From Dacryopinax spathularia (Eukaryota; Basidiomycota; Dacrymycetes; Dacrymycetales; Dacrymycetaceae), in the NCBI GenBank assembly GCA_037974965.1, contig JBBPFI010000006.1:930001-994000 (forward strand): a stretch of DNA of 64,000 nt, written 5' to 3'. The position numbers and the translations under genes are program-made. Every line of letters starts with the position of its first letter. Position 1 is the stretch's first letter. The notes under the pieces are model-generated. The model ran no database searches. It had not been told where the DNA came from and worked only from the letters and a program-made list of their open reading frames with translations. Shown in pieces: positions 12,901-25,309 of this stretch.

Positions 12901-15900
12901 CGGGAGGCGGTGGATGGAGAGCGCCTGCAAAAAGAAGATCTTGAAGAAGGAAATTCAGGGCAGTGGATCGGCCTTTGCTCGGTGTAGCGACGTCGTCCTT
13001 CCAAGGGCGCTTTCTGCCATGATTGACGAAGGCAACTTTGCACCCAGCATATGCCGTTACGAGTTCCGTTAACCACGACATCAGTTCGCACGCGTAGACA
13101 TGTTGGGGTGGATCGGCTGGAACTTCCGATGGCTGCTCGTCTGGAGTATCCACCATGACCACTTCATTGCTCTCTCCCGTCTGACCCCCGGCCAATTGAA
13201 CCTTTCCCGAGCCAGACTTCCCTAATTCCAATAGCTCACCCAAGAGATAGGCTATTACAGCCTCGAGAGATTCTGATGTCGGTGCCGAGCCTAGAACATC
13301 TCCAGCATGTCCATCGTGGCCGGCAGCGGGCTCGGTCCCTTTTGCGATCGGCTTCAAGGAAACATGAAGACTACCAGCGGCGGTTGCGGGACTCTGCAGT
13401 TGACACACAGACGCTGCAGCATCCAGGAAGAGTTGCGGATCTCGCACTGCGACCATATAGACGTTCTTGAGCAGAGTGGAAGCATCAACCACGCGATTGC
13501 GCGGCTGGTGGAACCAATCCACTATGGCATCCCGCATAGCGGCTTGCAATACCGCTTCGTCTTCCACCAGATGCCTCAGAATCAGCATGAGGTAGATCTG
13601 GCAGCCGAATTCATCTTTCGAAGGCGCCTTGAAGCGTTTGAGGAGAGCAGCGAGACCTCCAGCCGCAAGAAAGGTTGCCGCGTACGTCCGTTCTCTAGTG
13701 ATGAGCACTAGTAGTCTTAATACAGAGATCAGCTGATCCCGCGTTAAGTGCGTGTGTGTGAGTAAGTCAACGCAGAGGGAGAACAGGTCGTCATAAGCCG
13801 CCGAAAAGTCCGGGCCGCTGAATATCGGTGGCGGCGAGATCGGCTCGTATTCCCCTGGGAGCTTTGCTTCGGCAATGTCATTACTAGTCGTTAAAACGGC
13901 CTCGACCCCAAGCAACGCCGGGCTCAACCACTGTGGCAGACGTTCTGAGTGTGCAGGGGTTGCACTACTTAGAAGCTCAAGCAGAAGTCTACCGGCAGGT
14001 TCTGCTTTCTCCATCAGGATCCTGATGGAGGGGGTGCTCGGCTGATTCAACACGAGTGCAAGCAGATGACAACGGATGCCCAGTTGGCGATCTTGTAAGG
14101 TAGTGTCTGACTTCTGAAACTCTCGAATGGAATCGAGAAGAATATCGAAGGCTTGTCGATTGTAGTCCTCCTTGGCGGATATGAATGCACTCTTCAGGTC
14201 GAACAGCAATGATTCGTGCACATCGGCGATGAGCAGAGCTCGCTTTGGATATTGACCCTCCAGAGTCGAGCGCAACGAGTCCAACTCTTCCTTATAATTG
14301 CGTACGGGTTCAAGTCCCTGCTGTTCAACAATTCCAACATCGGGACCCATATTCTGATCACCATCAGCTGGGCCACTATCGTGCACAGCGGGTGCCGGTT
14401 CCTCGATATTGGTTGGAGCAATGACCGCCTCCTGGTGTTCCTCCATCTGTGCCGTATTATCTCCGCCTTCCCCAGGCACGTTCGTGTCGGGCGCGTCGGC
14501 GGCCACCCCGCTAGGATTTTCCATTTCTACATCCCGCTGCGGCGGCGAGGACGGGGCGGCTTGAGGGGCAGGAGCGGGAGTTGGTTCCGCTGTTAATACC
14601 GCCGGATGAGTTAGGAGGTATTCCGTGGCCGCTGACACATTGTTTGCGGAGCGGCGCAACGCTCGTTCTACTGCGGGACGCGGGAAGCCCATATCCAATA
14701 GTTGCTGGACCCGCGTCTCGTCTGGAACCACTTCGGCACGTGGCGCGAACAAGCCAGTCATCCAGCTCATACCAGCGGTGGTCACGGGGGCCTCCGCCTT
14801 CCGCTCTTCTCCATCGGCTTCCATTATGTGCTGCATGATGAGAACAACAGATCTGACGATGTCGGTCAGAGGAGCAGACACCTGAAGGTCTGACGGATTC
14901 GAAGTGATCCAGGAAGCGTCCCAGACCTGGAGAATGAAAGGCAGTATTTCGAGTCTTAGCTTGATGAGGAAGTCGTGTGGTTCGAAATAATCTTTCTCGC
15001 CAGGCCTCTTGTCTCGGGTGGTGAGGAGAGCGGTCTGACCAGAGTCGAAAAGTGGTTTGGCGGCCACGAGCGCCTCGAACAGATTCAGCGCCACTTTTAG
15101 TCCGCCAAAGACTTGCGCAAGGGTCTGCCCCGCCTCGCGCGTATTTTCTGCGCCGAGCATTGCAGCTGCCTGGGACGCCCAAGATTGGCAGATGTCCAGT
15201 ATGGCGTTCAAGCCGCCTTCCGCTCGAAAGTGGACCACGAGCATAGTCTGCAGTGTGTTTTGTGACGTTCGCTCTGAAGACGAGACTGTAAGACCAAAAG
15301 GAAAGGAGGAGGGATAACTCAGCGTACCATCGAAGAATAGCAAGGTCACTATACCGAGCATCACCGTGGCGTAGGTCGCGTGGACCGGAGAAGCTCGAAA
15401 GTTTTCTCTTGGTTCCCAAGTGAGATGGTTCACCAGAATCTTTGCGATGGCGGACGCAGTAGTGGATGCTTGCTTTTTCTGTGCGGCATCTACATTGCGA
15501 CGGCTGTAGAGAAACATTTTGACGATGGCTATGTTCAGTTCAGCTCCTCTTCTTTTCACGCCTCTTAAAACAATTCTTACCTTGGAAGAATGTCGTCAAC
15601 GTTAACGGTATTTGCCGCATTAAATGCTTGACAGACTTCCGATTAGCCTCCAGGGCGTCTAATGGCATACCGCTTTCGGACGATGCGTCTCCGGCTTCAC
15701 CAGTGCTCCGGTTGCCTGCACCAGGTTGTTCTGCGGGCTCATCCACATTCTGCTCTATGATGAAGGAACTGTCTTTCCTGGTAGGGCTCGATGGCCATTC
15801 AATCTTGAGCAGTATGTTCTCCAGTATGCAGCAACGATGAAGGGAGCCGAGGTCTTCCAGGAATGTGTCATCATTCCCCGAGGCAAGAGTTTGCAGGTAG

Positions 15901-18870
15901 GTCGTAGCAGATCGACCATGGGAAAAGCTGATACTGGCATAGACGTCGGCCATGAAAGTTAGACGCCCTAACAACACCGTGAAGTCGCGATAGAGGGCGT
16001 TTACTCGGGCAAGCTCTTCCGGGGAAGAAGGCTCTACGAGAGATGCCAACTTCGTTGCCTCGTGTGCGGTCGACCAAAACTGCTTTGTTGCTGTAAGACT
16101 CGATCGAACCTGCTCGTGAACCGTCACCAGCGTAGCTTGAGGATTCACCTCTGCCAGAACACGCAGTGCACCCACAAGCGCTTCGGCTGCCGATGACGAG
16201 GGGAAGTCTGGCGGCAATGAAGGTAAAGTGTATAGCCGACAGATACGTTCGATTCCGTCCGCCTTTGCGATAAAGTCGCTTATGTGGGGAGTGTGCTGGA
16301 AGAGGCCGTCTAGGAAGCGACCTAGGACATCGATAGACATGACGAGCGGATTATCGCCGGCTTGTATGGCCTGAGCTGCATGAGAATTGCCTGGAAGGTC
16401 GACATTTGCTCGCTCTGATGGTGGGCCATTGCCATCACTCTGATCCATATCCGTACGGCCGACGGCCGCGGCGACAACGAGCGTGAGACGGTAGCTGCCC
16501 GACCCGTTTGCGTTGAATTCCATCGAGCGAGCCATATGCTCAATGTCATCGAAGACCGCTTTCATAGCGGTCATTACGATGTTCTTCAGGACGGGGTGGT
16601 GCCGCATCAACTCGTCGACGGCAGTACCCACAGAACCAGCGTTCTCCCTGTCCTGAAGGACCCTAACATGCTTCTCTGAGGTGAAAATCTTGAACCACCG
16701 GTTGATGATATCCGGCCGGGCAGTCAGCATGTCCTGACCGCTCTGATTGAGACACAGGGCGCCAAGAGCGTTTGGGATGGCTTGAATTAGCTGCAAAAGC
16801 GCTTCAATAATTAATCCATCTAGACCCACAGACATACACACCTCGAAGACTGGCTCAAGACCTAAGGCTACTGCGTTGTAGAATGCTTCGGGCACATGCT
16901 GCTCTTGCAGAATGCCCAAACTTGTGGGTTCATTGTGAACAAATGTTGCCATGATATTGATGGCTTCCCTTCCTTATCAGCCAAACGTCATCCTCAACCG
17001 GGCAGTGCACGTACCAAGTGCGAACACATGAGGTCCAAACAAATTACGATGCGCCATGATTGCTTTGACACTCTTACTGAGACTTGAGTCGATCAAAGTC
17101 CGAAGGCCTTCGGAGGTGCCAGATGACTGCATCATCCTGTGCATGGAACGCAGGAAATTCTTCAACGCTGTCGACTGCAAATAAGGGAGTCGCCCTGGAG
17201 AGGAAGGTGTCAGCGGATTCCGAGTGGCTGGTAGCTATCGGCTTACCGTAGAGTGATCCAGGTGACGCATCATCGTCTCCTGCGTACTGAGCGACTGCAC
17301 GATCCACTTCATATCGAATGCGTTCCACCAGGACATCCAGTCCCCTTGAATTCAGCCATATGCTAAAAGCATTCGTATACCCGTACAAAACGTTATCGGC
17401 GAGAGCCATCGTCTTTTGTACGATCTGGCAGATAAGATCAGCACAGGCGCATGATGTCGGTGGGGCACGCTTACAGGCAAAGCAGCCGGTCTCTTGTTGT
17501 CGATGATTTGGACAAGTAAAGGCATCAGCCCGGCCCCTACAATCATGTTCCCGCCTTGGGAGTTGCTGGCCAGATAGGTCACGAAACTCAATAGTTGCTC
17601 GACCCCTTCCAACCCGATACTGGTGAGCTCTTTGCCCTCCTCAGCCTTCTCCAGCTCGCCGACGATTCGCCGCAGGGTGTTCATCAGGATGCCGTGACTG
17701 ACACCAGCATTGATTGCACCCATCACTTCCGTCAATTTGCCTTTATACCTTGCCAGACCATCCAATGCCGCAATGGCCGCCACCTGCACTGACGGTGGAA
17801 TGCGTGGATGTAGGCACTCGGCGATGGTATTTATGAGACCAGGGTCCGGAAGGAAGAGAAGGTTTTGTGCCACGGATTCGGCATGAGTGTGGCAGAAGAT
17901 CGCGATAGAAAGGAGCCGAACGACGGCCAACTTCTCTCGCTCTCGAACTCGGTCCTCGCTTGTGCCCAGAGCGCGGGCCAACCGAACCCGGTGCAAAAGC
18001 TCAAAGCGATCTTGCTCCGGGATGCCGTGCTTCTGAACGGTTGCCAAGACAATGTCGGCAGGCGGCTGCGGGTTCTTTGCAAGACCAGGTAGATGGACGA
18101 CATTCAGGCCGGGTTGGGACGCTGGCTCGGTGACTTCGAGCTTATAGAAGCTGAAGTGGACGTCGCCTGGTGGGAGATCCGACTCTTGAGGCGCGCTCGT
18201 AGTAGACACGAGCCCAGCGATTTCGATTTTGCGTTCAGGCACAGTCGGGAAGCGCATACAAAGCGTGGCGAGCCTTGCGGTGGATATGGCGAGCGACTGC
18301 GACAGCGATACCTGCGATGAGTACTGCTGGGCAGGGCGTAGGAATAGTTTGAGCGTAAGGACGAGGATGTCCAAGTCGGTAGTGGAGAGAAGAGCGTTGA
18401 GGCGCTGCGAAGGATGCATCAGAATGCTTACGACACAGCCGCCTCCGCGACCAAAAAAGAGGGTAGACGTACGTCGTAGCTCGCGTAGATCTTCCGGTTT
18501 GTAGAGTTATCCAGCAAGAGTCTCTCGAATCTCAGAATCTCAGACAGCAGCGCTCGTGTGCTGGGCGTGAAATCGTTCATCTGGAGCTGGTCCACCTCGT
18601 AGTCGCTAATGAGTTGTTCCAAGATCTCGTCGAACTTGTTTAATACTGCCGACCATGCATGCAGATCGCATCTTGGATACTGCCATGTCTGGACTTTGGA
18701 GAGAAGGGATGCGAGTTCTTCCTTTGGCGCGGCAAGGATGGTGTTGATGAGGTCTGACACCTCAGGATGCTGGTTGCGTAAAATTCCGCTGGTTAGAAAC
18801 CGGCAGAGCTACAATTGTTATGACGACTCACTATTGGTCCCAGCCGCTTGGGCTGCTTATTTATCTTCAT
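6946..18870 (-). CDS. TOM1: Giant HECT E3 ubiquitin ligase TOM1/HUWE1 type
   Basis: About 3,600 residues over a dozen or more exons. Order from the N-terminus: DUF908/DUF913-type armadillo region (about 18860-15600); a UBA domain VQQLLDMGFPRPAVERALRR (about 14700); a strongly acidic tract (about 12190-11870); two ubiquitin-binding UBM-type motifs, FLEALPDDMREEVLNQ and FLDALPDDIRAEIL (about 10440-10290); and a C-terminal HECT domain (from about 8250). The catalytic cysteine sits in LPQAHTCFNQ, followed after an intron by LDLPSYTSYEKLR and LLLAINEGGEGFG. The first exon encodes MKINKQPKRLGPI from ATG 18870 and joins HPEVSDLINTI. Yeast Tom1 acts in histone and ribosomal-protein turnover and mRNA export; human HUWE1 is the homologue. 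The end at 6946 relies on a 10-nt last exon that restores the canonical GFGFA tail. Confidence 0.95.
6956..7009 (-). other. Proposed last intron of TOM1, before a 10-nt terminal exon
   Basis: Splicing GG|GTTCGT...CTTTAG|GTTTGCATAA gives GGT TTC GGG TTT GCA TAA, which is the conserved HECT ending Gly-Phe-Gly-Phe-Ala-stop. Reading through instead adds about 18 unrelated residues. A CTGAC branch-like site lies upstream of the acceptor. The donor GTTCGT is not a common one. Confidence 0.65.
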
Positions 18871-19975
18871 TGTCACCTCGCCAGCCCGACGAGAGTAAGG
18901 TGGTGGGAGAGGTGGTAGGCGTGAAAGGCGACGAGGTGACGTTCCCTGGCCCTGAGTGCGCAAGCAGAAGTCCCGAAGCACGCGAATTTACCTCATTACG
19001 CGTCGCGCGGTTCTGCAGCGCTACTTCAGGCCAGCGGACGGGCCATTCAAAATGGCAGTGGATCATGTACACACTCAGAATGACTAGATAATTCGAGTGT
19101 ACGGTTATACAGATGCGATTACGACCCTACGTCGTCGATAATACAGACGGGCATGGAAAGCTTGCCTAGATTTATGGGGTTGCAAGCGTTGTACTTGGCG
19201 GCTTCAAAATATCCTCCAGCTTTTCGCCCAGCTTGATGACCGTCCATCTCACGACACGAGGATCCTGCGCTAATGCCGCAGTTACAGCACTCATCGTCCG
19301 AGGTGATGCATCGAAGCGCATTGTCCAATAGCTGACGTTTCCTATCAGTTATGTTCCCGGATGGTGCAAGTGATGTGCACGCACTCCCCAACTTCATGCC
19401 AAGTTTTATGACTCCGCATTCTTTGGGGCAACACTCTCGTTCCCGACGACTTCAGCTGCCGAACAACTCCACCCCGTTCAAATATAGTCTTCATGCTCAT
19501 CTTGACGAGACTTTGGATATGATGCTATGAAAATGCCAGATGCATCAGAACGCCACGTCTGCGTGAGCGGGATCAGGTAGAAAAACTAACGTATTCTGCA
19601 AGTCTGGTGAGTCACCAGGTCGCATGCAGACATGATCATAACTTACGAGGATAGTGGGCCGCAATGCATGCTAGTTCGTAGTAAACCATGGTTGATTGCG
19701 TCGACTGCACCGTATCTCGTCGTCGAGAACGGTCAAGATCTCGAATGAATTCCTAGAGGATCTTGAAATTTGGCTCCGCTTTCGCGCCGAATTGGAATCG
19801 TGGTTGAACGGAACCCCTGTTGCTGGGCTCTAGTTAGTTGAAGTCAACAATAGTCGCGACTCTCTGCCCAAGTATCGTCAGAATAAGAGCCAATAACGTC
19901 TTCTTCTACATCTAAACGCGATTTGATCTCGTATCTATACTCTGGAGAAGCTCGCATCCCGCCTGGTCATCGGCA
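18871..19975. other. Divergent intergenic region between TOM1 and ABC ATPase
   Basis: About 1.1 kb between two divergently transcribed genes, so it must contain both promoters. I see no convincing open frame, TATA box, RNA gene or long repeat. Confidence 0.5.
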
Positions 19976-20842
19976 ATGCCGGAGACGATTTTCTCTGTCA
20001 AGGACTTGACGTACACAATACCGCAAGAGAAACACGCTCTCTTCCATGACATCAGCTTTGATGTCAAGGCGGGCGACATTGTCATTATACGGGGACCTAG
20101 TGGCTGCGGGTGCGTTCCGGTTCGGCGCTGGTGTTCTCTCGCAGTAACCCGCATCTGCAGAAAGACGACTCTGCTGAAGTGTCTGTCTCATCTTAACGTG
20201 TACAAAGGAACTATTACCTTGTTCGGCAAGTAAGCCGCAGGTCGCCTACAAAGCCTGTTGCCTGATCTGAACAACAACCCAGAACGCCCAAGCAATATGG
20301 TGTACCTTCGTACAGGACGAAAGTCTGCTATGTACCGCAAAGACCGTCGATGTTGCCTGGCACACCTATGCAATTTCTCAAGACTGTGCACGCCTTCAAA
20401 TCCCGTCAAGCTTATGATACAAGCGAGGCCGACGCCATTGAGAACGCGCTCAAGCTGAGTGAACACTGGAATATCACGAGCGACCTATGGGATAAAGACT
20501 GGACGGGACTTAGCGGTGGAGAAGCACAACGGATCGCGCTCGCTGTGGCCGTATCCCTTCCAGGCGCTGTTGTGCTATTGTTAGACGGTGCGCTTGATAA
20601 GAGCACGCGTGGCGCTATAGCCCTCTAACAGGTGCATCGTAGAGCCAACCTCAGCGCTGGACGAACCGACATCTGAACGTGTGGAGAAGAGTCTGATCGA
20701 TCTCTGCCATTCACAGGACTCGTCCATCGAAGCGCTCGTGTGGATTACGCATTCCGATGAGCAAGCAGAGCGAGTGGGAACAAGGACGCTCACGTTGGAG
20801 AAGGGATCTGGGACGGAGGGTGTGCATTTGTTGACCGCTTAG
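19976..20842 (+). CDS. Soluble ABC-type ATPase, STAR1/FetA (YbbL)-like
   Basis: About 234 residues in four exons: a single nucleotide-binding domain with no membrane segment. Walker A GPSGCGKTTLL is itself split by an intron (about 20108-20160). Then come a Q-loop CYVPQRPSM, the signature LSGGEAQRIALA, Walker B AVVLLLDEPTSALD (split by an intron at about 20588-20643) and the H-loop histidine in VWITHSDEQAERV. This compact form with LSGGEAQRIALA and DEPTSALD resembles bacterial FetA/YbbL and plant STAR1, which pair with a separate UPF0014 (FetB/STAR2) membrane subunit in metal or UDP-sugar efflux. No partner gene is in the window, so the substrate is unknown. The start is the first ATG, just before the domain. 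All catalytic motifs are intact. Confidence 0.85.
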
Positions 20843-21610
20843 AGATTCATCCAGTCGTCGATATCGATCCGATTCAGATGCATACGCCATGAAATCACCG
20901 GTATGTGACCTGAGAAAGCCAGTCCCATGGAAGAATAACGGTGAGCACAAGCGGCGGGCCGAATAATGGCGAGGAACCGGTCCCGTAGACTACCATATCA
21001 GTCCTATGGTCCCGTTTCGAAGGTTGCCGGTCTCCGCCAGGTTGCCGCTGACGCAATGTGGACGAATCGCCCCCATCGCTGACAGGAGTTGTCGGCTGAC
21101 TCGAGTGTCCGGGGTCCAGGATAGCTTTCCCCTAGCGGTGCCGGGCAATGAATGTCGTATTTGCGGATTCTGCGGAATAGGAGGCTAGACGTTTGTCATC
21201 TTTGGGGCTGGACTGACGCATGGCGAGAGTAATAGTAGCTGGTGGTGGCGGTCTGGGCCAAGAGGGGGAAAACTTGGTCTCGAGTTTGGCAGTACTATGG
21301 ATCCCCCAAACAGGGAGACCCCGAACAGTCCAAGGACCGTCCCAGAATGCGGTCCCCCCGACACCGTCGAAGCCCCCCACGTCCCAAGATGCTCTGCCGC
21401 CATCATCGTCCACCAACGGTTGGATGTCTGCTGTCATCGCTCTCAGTACTAGTCCGCATTCCCTCTCACTGCGCCCCCATCCTCTGCTTTCTTTCCCCTC
21501 TCCCTCACCTCCCCCGCCCTTTGCCCCATCCATCGCATTGGCGTCGCTCTCAGCATATATACGTCGCTGTCCCACTTGCAATCCTCCCCGCTCCAGCCCA
21601 CCGGTCGCCA
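20843..21610. other. Intergenic region upstream of the zinc-finger gene
   Basis: The last ~130 bases are pyrimidine-rich (about 21440-21540), typical of fungal promoters and leaders. A TATA-like element is listed separately. A frame stays open upstream of the chosen zinc-finger start but its composition is not protein-like. Confidence 0.5.
21556..21561 (+). promoter_or_regulatory. TATA-like element of the zinc-finger gene
   Basis: TATATA about 50 bases before the ATG at 21611, following a CT-rich stretch. It supports that ATG over upstream in-frame ATGs. Confidence 0.4.
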
Positions 21611-22407
21611 ATGTCACAATACCTTCTCTGCGCCGACCCAAACTGCGCCTCATGCAACCACGCTATACCGCATCAATCGCCGCCTCGCGAAGCCCCGCCG
21701 GAAGCCCCTTATGAACCGTTCTCCGTCGTTGCCGCTTCTGGTCGACGAGTATCAATTCTCAACCCGGACACCCTCGGTCCGCCCCCGTCCATTGCCGATC
21801 GTTCGGTGATGCCATCGCCATCAAACAACCTGGTTCGAATAACGAAGACCTTTAGGTGCAGCTTATGTCCCAAGGTCTTCACCACGAACGGACACCTGCA
21901 AAGAGTACGCCCACTCTCTCGTGTGATCGTGTTCACTATCGCTGACCTGAACGAACCCCAGCATTGCCGCGTTCATGCTGAAGAGAAGCAATATACGTGT
22001 CCTTCTCCGGATTGTAATAAGCAATGTAATCGTCAAGATAATCTACTCCAACAGTACGCACGCATCCTCCTTGAGGTAAAGGGTGCCGTTCTTCTGACAC
22101 ATGTCGCAGTTACAAGATACATCTTCCGCGGTCCGAACGAAAGCGCGGACCGGAATACCTCACGAACGCCTTTAATGAAATGGTTGCCAAGCGTGCTGCA
22201 ACGCTGGCATCGCAGGGTCAGGCAAGGGCGCAAGCTCAGCAACCTCCTTCAATATCGCCTGCGAGCTCCTCGGCGTCGGTCAAGAGCCCATCCGCCCAAC
22301 CCAAATCCATCGACACAAGCAGTCTTCAGATTCTCGCCGCTTCAGCTGTCGAGGTTGCGTGGAGCATCCACTCTTCAGGCTCTGATACTGGACGGGCGCG
22401 CTCCTGA
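21611..22407 (+). CDS. C2H2 zinc-finger transcription factor, NRG1-type
   Basis: About 227 residues in three exons, with a short cysteine-containing N-terminus and a Pro/Ser-rich linker. Two adjacent C2H2 fingers follow. The first is FRCSLCPKVFTTNGHLQR joined across an intron to HCRVH (C-X2-C-X12-H-X3-H). The second is YTCPSPDCNKQCNRQDNLLQ joined across another intron to HYKIH (C-X4-C-X12-H-X3-H). The signatures TT-x-GHL-x-RH and RQDN-x-x-QHY are those of the Nrg1/Nrg2 repressor class, which represses glucose- and stress-controlled genes; assignment below the level of this class is inference. The Ser/Gln-rich tail is disordered. Each finger is cut by an intron just before its histidine pair, so gene finders could lose both. 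It converges on PBS2. Confidence 0.85.
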
Positions 22408-22904
22408 CTTACGTCCCTCTCTTTTCTAGTCTCCATGACGATCAGGATGACAATCCAATACGTCCGCGCGAGGACTACGTATTTACGGCCGAAACACGGT
22501 CAATCGCTTGAACCATCTTTCCTTTTCTCGCTTGAGAGTTTTGCGGACTTCCTCCGTACACACGCTAGAGCGAGCCCATGGCGGGACATGAAGGGGCCAT
22601 CCAAGAGACGATTTCTGGTCCTTCGACCATATGCTTTCTTCCATGCAGTTTGCCGGGCGGGAAACGTGTACTTTAAACTGTTCCTTCTTGGCCCGTCTGC
22701 ACGTAGTGGACTTGTAAACTAATGACCCAATGGATATATTGGTATGACGCATGCATGGACTCTTCCCGCCATTGGCATGTTGCCGCCTTCGATCATCTGA
22801 GGCATGGTCTGGCAGTATATGCTGTCATATTGTGCACAAGGGTCCATAGTGCGTGCGAGCAAGCGAGCTACGTGATACAACAGGTATTATGAAGGAAAGT
22901 CGAT
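22408..22904. other. Convergent intergenic stretch
   Basis: 3' flanks of the zinc-finger gene (+) and PBS2 (-). No gene is supported. Confidence 0.5.
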
Positions 22905-24819
22905 CTAGTTCTCCGGCGCAGGAGGCGGTCCATCTGGCTGCGAGGACGACACGCCGCGATGCGTATCTCGGTATTCGATGGCTTTGGCTACCCAGCCGAC
23001 CATGTCGACCTCACGATTTCTATCATTGACAAGGAACGGTTGTTCCTACAGCGGCAGGTTAGACACACGTATGGCATGAGCAGATGCAGCGCGTACCAGA
23101 AGCTCAGCATAGGTTGGCCGCTGGGACGGTTCCTTGCGCAGACACATGGCAACGAATGCCTCTGCCTCTGGCGAATAACCCGGCGGAAGTTCTGGCGGTG
23201 GTCCGTGGACAATGGCCGTCAACTGCGCAAATACGTTTGCGTAGGTCTCTGGTGGGTAGGGATATTTGCCCATGGCCATCTCAATGATAGAGAGTCCAAG
23301 AGACCAAACATCCGAGGCCACCGTATACGTGCCAAGGTTGTTCTGCGACTCGCCTTGAATACGCTCCGGCTGCGTACAGGTTCAGTGTCGGCAAGAGAAC
23401 ATCGGGTCCGAAGGACTCACAGCCATATATGATTGGCAGCCTATGTTCGTCTTCGCCAGGGATTTCTCCAGCTGACCAGAAACACCGAAATCGATGAGCT
23501 TCACTTCGCCCTTGCGGTTCATGAGCACATTGGTTGGCTTCACATCTGCACGAGGGGTTAAAAGCCATTAGGTACCGCAAGCAGCACGGACGCACCTCGA
23601 TGTATAATCTGCAGCTCATCCTTCAAAAATCGCAACCCGCGCACCATGGCGTGCGTGATCCGTGCCAGAACGTCGTCCGGTACCCCGACGCCACACAGAC
23701 GGTCTAAGGACCCGGCGTCCATATACTCCATACAATAATAGACACATGACTCGATAAAGAATGCTCCATAGAACTCGACAATTTCTGGCGCGACGGCACG
23801 GTGCAGGATGTCCAGCTCCATGATGATACCGTTGAGTTTGGACTCGTCCAGTTCCAGTCGGATTTCCTGGTGGCTTATGGTAAAGACGAATTCTGCTGAT
23901 ATCGTTCAATATATGCGTACCTTCATAGCCATGACGGTATTGGTCGGCTTGTGTAAGACTTTCTTCACCGTGCCATAGTTGCCTCGACCGAGTTCCTCGC
24001 CGAGTTCCAGCTCTGTCATGTTGATCGTGAAGCTGGTACCGGTGCTGAAGTCGACGCCTTTGGAGTGCAAGACAGCCTTCCCTCGGAAATTCAGCTTGCC
24101 GGAGGGGTCCCTGCGTGACAGCGTGAATGGGATCTCCCTTTGAGCAAAGAGCATGTACTTACACGATCTTCTTGAAGTTCGCAAATGGTGTGCCGGACGG
24201 TGGTGGACGCCTGGAAGGGGATGGCTCCCCCATCTGCTGAGGATTCGGACGACCTGCGCCCAAACCCGCGCCGCTTATCCCTGCGCCGATATCGCTCAGT
24301 TTCAAACCGGGCTTCCGGCGCGGGGGGGCGGCTCCATTGGGCGAAGGTGCGATTGAAGGTCCAGATATACTTGCACGCATAAGTCCGAGCGTGGCTTCGT
24401 TGATGCCAGGAGTTATGTTGGTGCCAACCGACTGTCCCGACTTTGCAGCCATCTGATCAGTTGATAAGCATATCCTGTATGACGCGTTTGAGCCATGCAC
24501 CTACTGCAGCCATCTTAGCTTGGAGGCTTGGAGGTATCCGTGTAGTTCCAGGACGAACTCCTCCTCGCAATGAACCGACTCCGCCCCGGGTTGACCTGGG
24601 CCGCGGCACTGCAGGAGCGGAGGCGGCCTCTGCCAAGGAGGGAGAGGGGCGGACCGCATGTGGCACCTGTGTGGGTTGCGTTGGTTCTCCATCAGTAGCC
24701 GAAACGGACTGACCGTCTGCTGGGGCAGACGTGGACGCGATAGATGACGGATCGGGCTCGCTGGATGGTCGAGGGATGGGCACTTCTACGTCGACGGGGT
24801 TCGCGATAGAGTCTGTCAT
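22905..24819 (-). CDS. PBS2: MAP kinase kinase Pbs2, HOG osmotic-stress pathway
   Basis: About 520 residues in about eight exons. A disordered Pro/Ser-rich N-terminus is followed by a protein kinase domain. The glycine loop is [15 protein letters not shown], the catalytic lysine is in VMAMK, the catalytic loop [12 protein letters not shown] is split by an intron after HR, and the metal-binding motif is LIDFGVSG. The activation segment [18 protein letters not shown] holds the paired Ser and Thr that a MAPKKK phosphorylates; this sequence is diagnostic of Pbs2/Wis1. Downstream are [14 protein letters not shown] and, after the last intron, [19 protein letters not shown]. Pbs2 sits between Ssk2-type MAPKKKs and Hog1 in the cytoplasm. 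I prefer ATG 24819 ([10 protein letters not shown]); the frame stays open further upstream without similarity. It shares a 490-bp divergent promoter with the first F-box gene. Confidence 0.93.
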
Positions 24820-25309
24820 TGGTGTGTACGGACGAGGGTTGCCGACGAGCCCGGAGAGGGAGAGGGAAGGGGATGGATGAGCGAAAGGTGACGACTCGTG
24901 GGTTGAGGTTGAGAGATTAGCGACCGATGAGAGAGTAATGCGGAGCACGTCGCGAAAGGCTTTGGGCCGAAAGGAGTCCGGCGAAAGGGGGGGGAGGGAC
25001 AGTGCAAGACTGCTCGGTGCACGGCTCGACACATTGGGGTGGCTGTGGCTCAGCAGTGTCCGGGGTTCTTGTCTCCCTTGGACCCCTTTGCACAAACGAG
25101 ATCCCCTGCCTGGATGCCCGATTCGAGTCCACCCCATTGGGGGGGCGAAGAACTTGCAATGCGCTAACAGAAGTCCGTCGGAGCGTAGGTGACGCAGAAG
25201 CAATGGCATATGAATGTCATCGGTCGCCCTTACGAGCCACCCGACCTAAATGAGCACTTTCTCGACAGGGATGAACCCTCCCCTATCTTGCTCACGACGA
25301 CCATTGAAC
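24820..25309. other. Divergent promoter region PBS2 / F-box gene 1
   Basis: Includes the PBS2 leader and a GGGG-rich tract at about 24988-24996. An open frame antisense to the leader is an extension of the PBS2 frame rather than a separate gene. Confidence 0.5.

Noticed and set aside
14511-15419. 302-codon open frame on the minus strand
   Set aside because: It is an alternative frame of the TOM1 coding exon, which carries the UBA domain in the correct frame; its composition is Arg/Ser-rich shadow sequence.
21242-21610. Upstream in-frame extension of the zinc-finger gene
   Set aside because: The sequence is promoter-like (CT-rich with a TATA element 50 bases before ATG 21611) and the extra residues are low-complexity.
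25250-25309. Upstream ATG for F-box gene 1
   Set aside because: The paralogue starts at the position equivalent to 25310, so the extra 20 residues are less likely.
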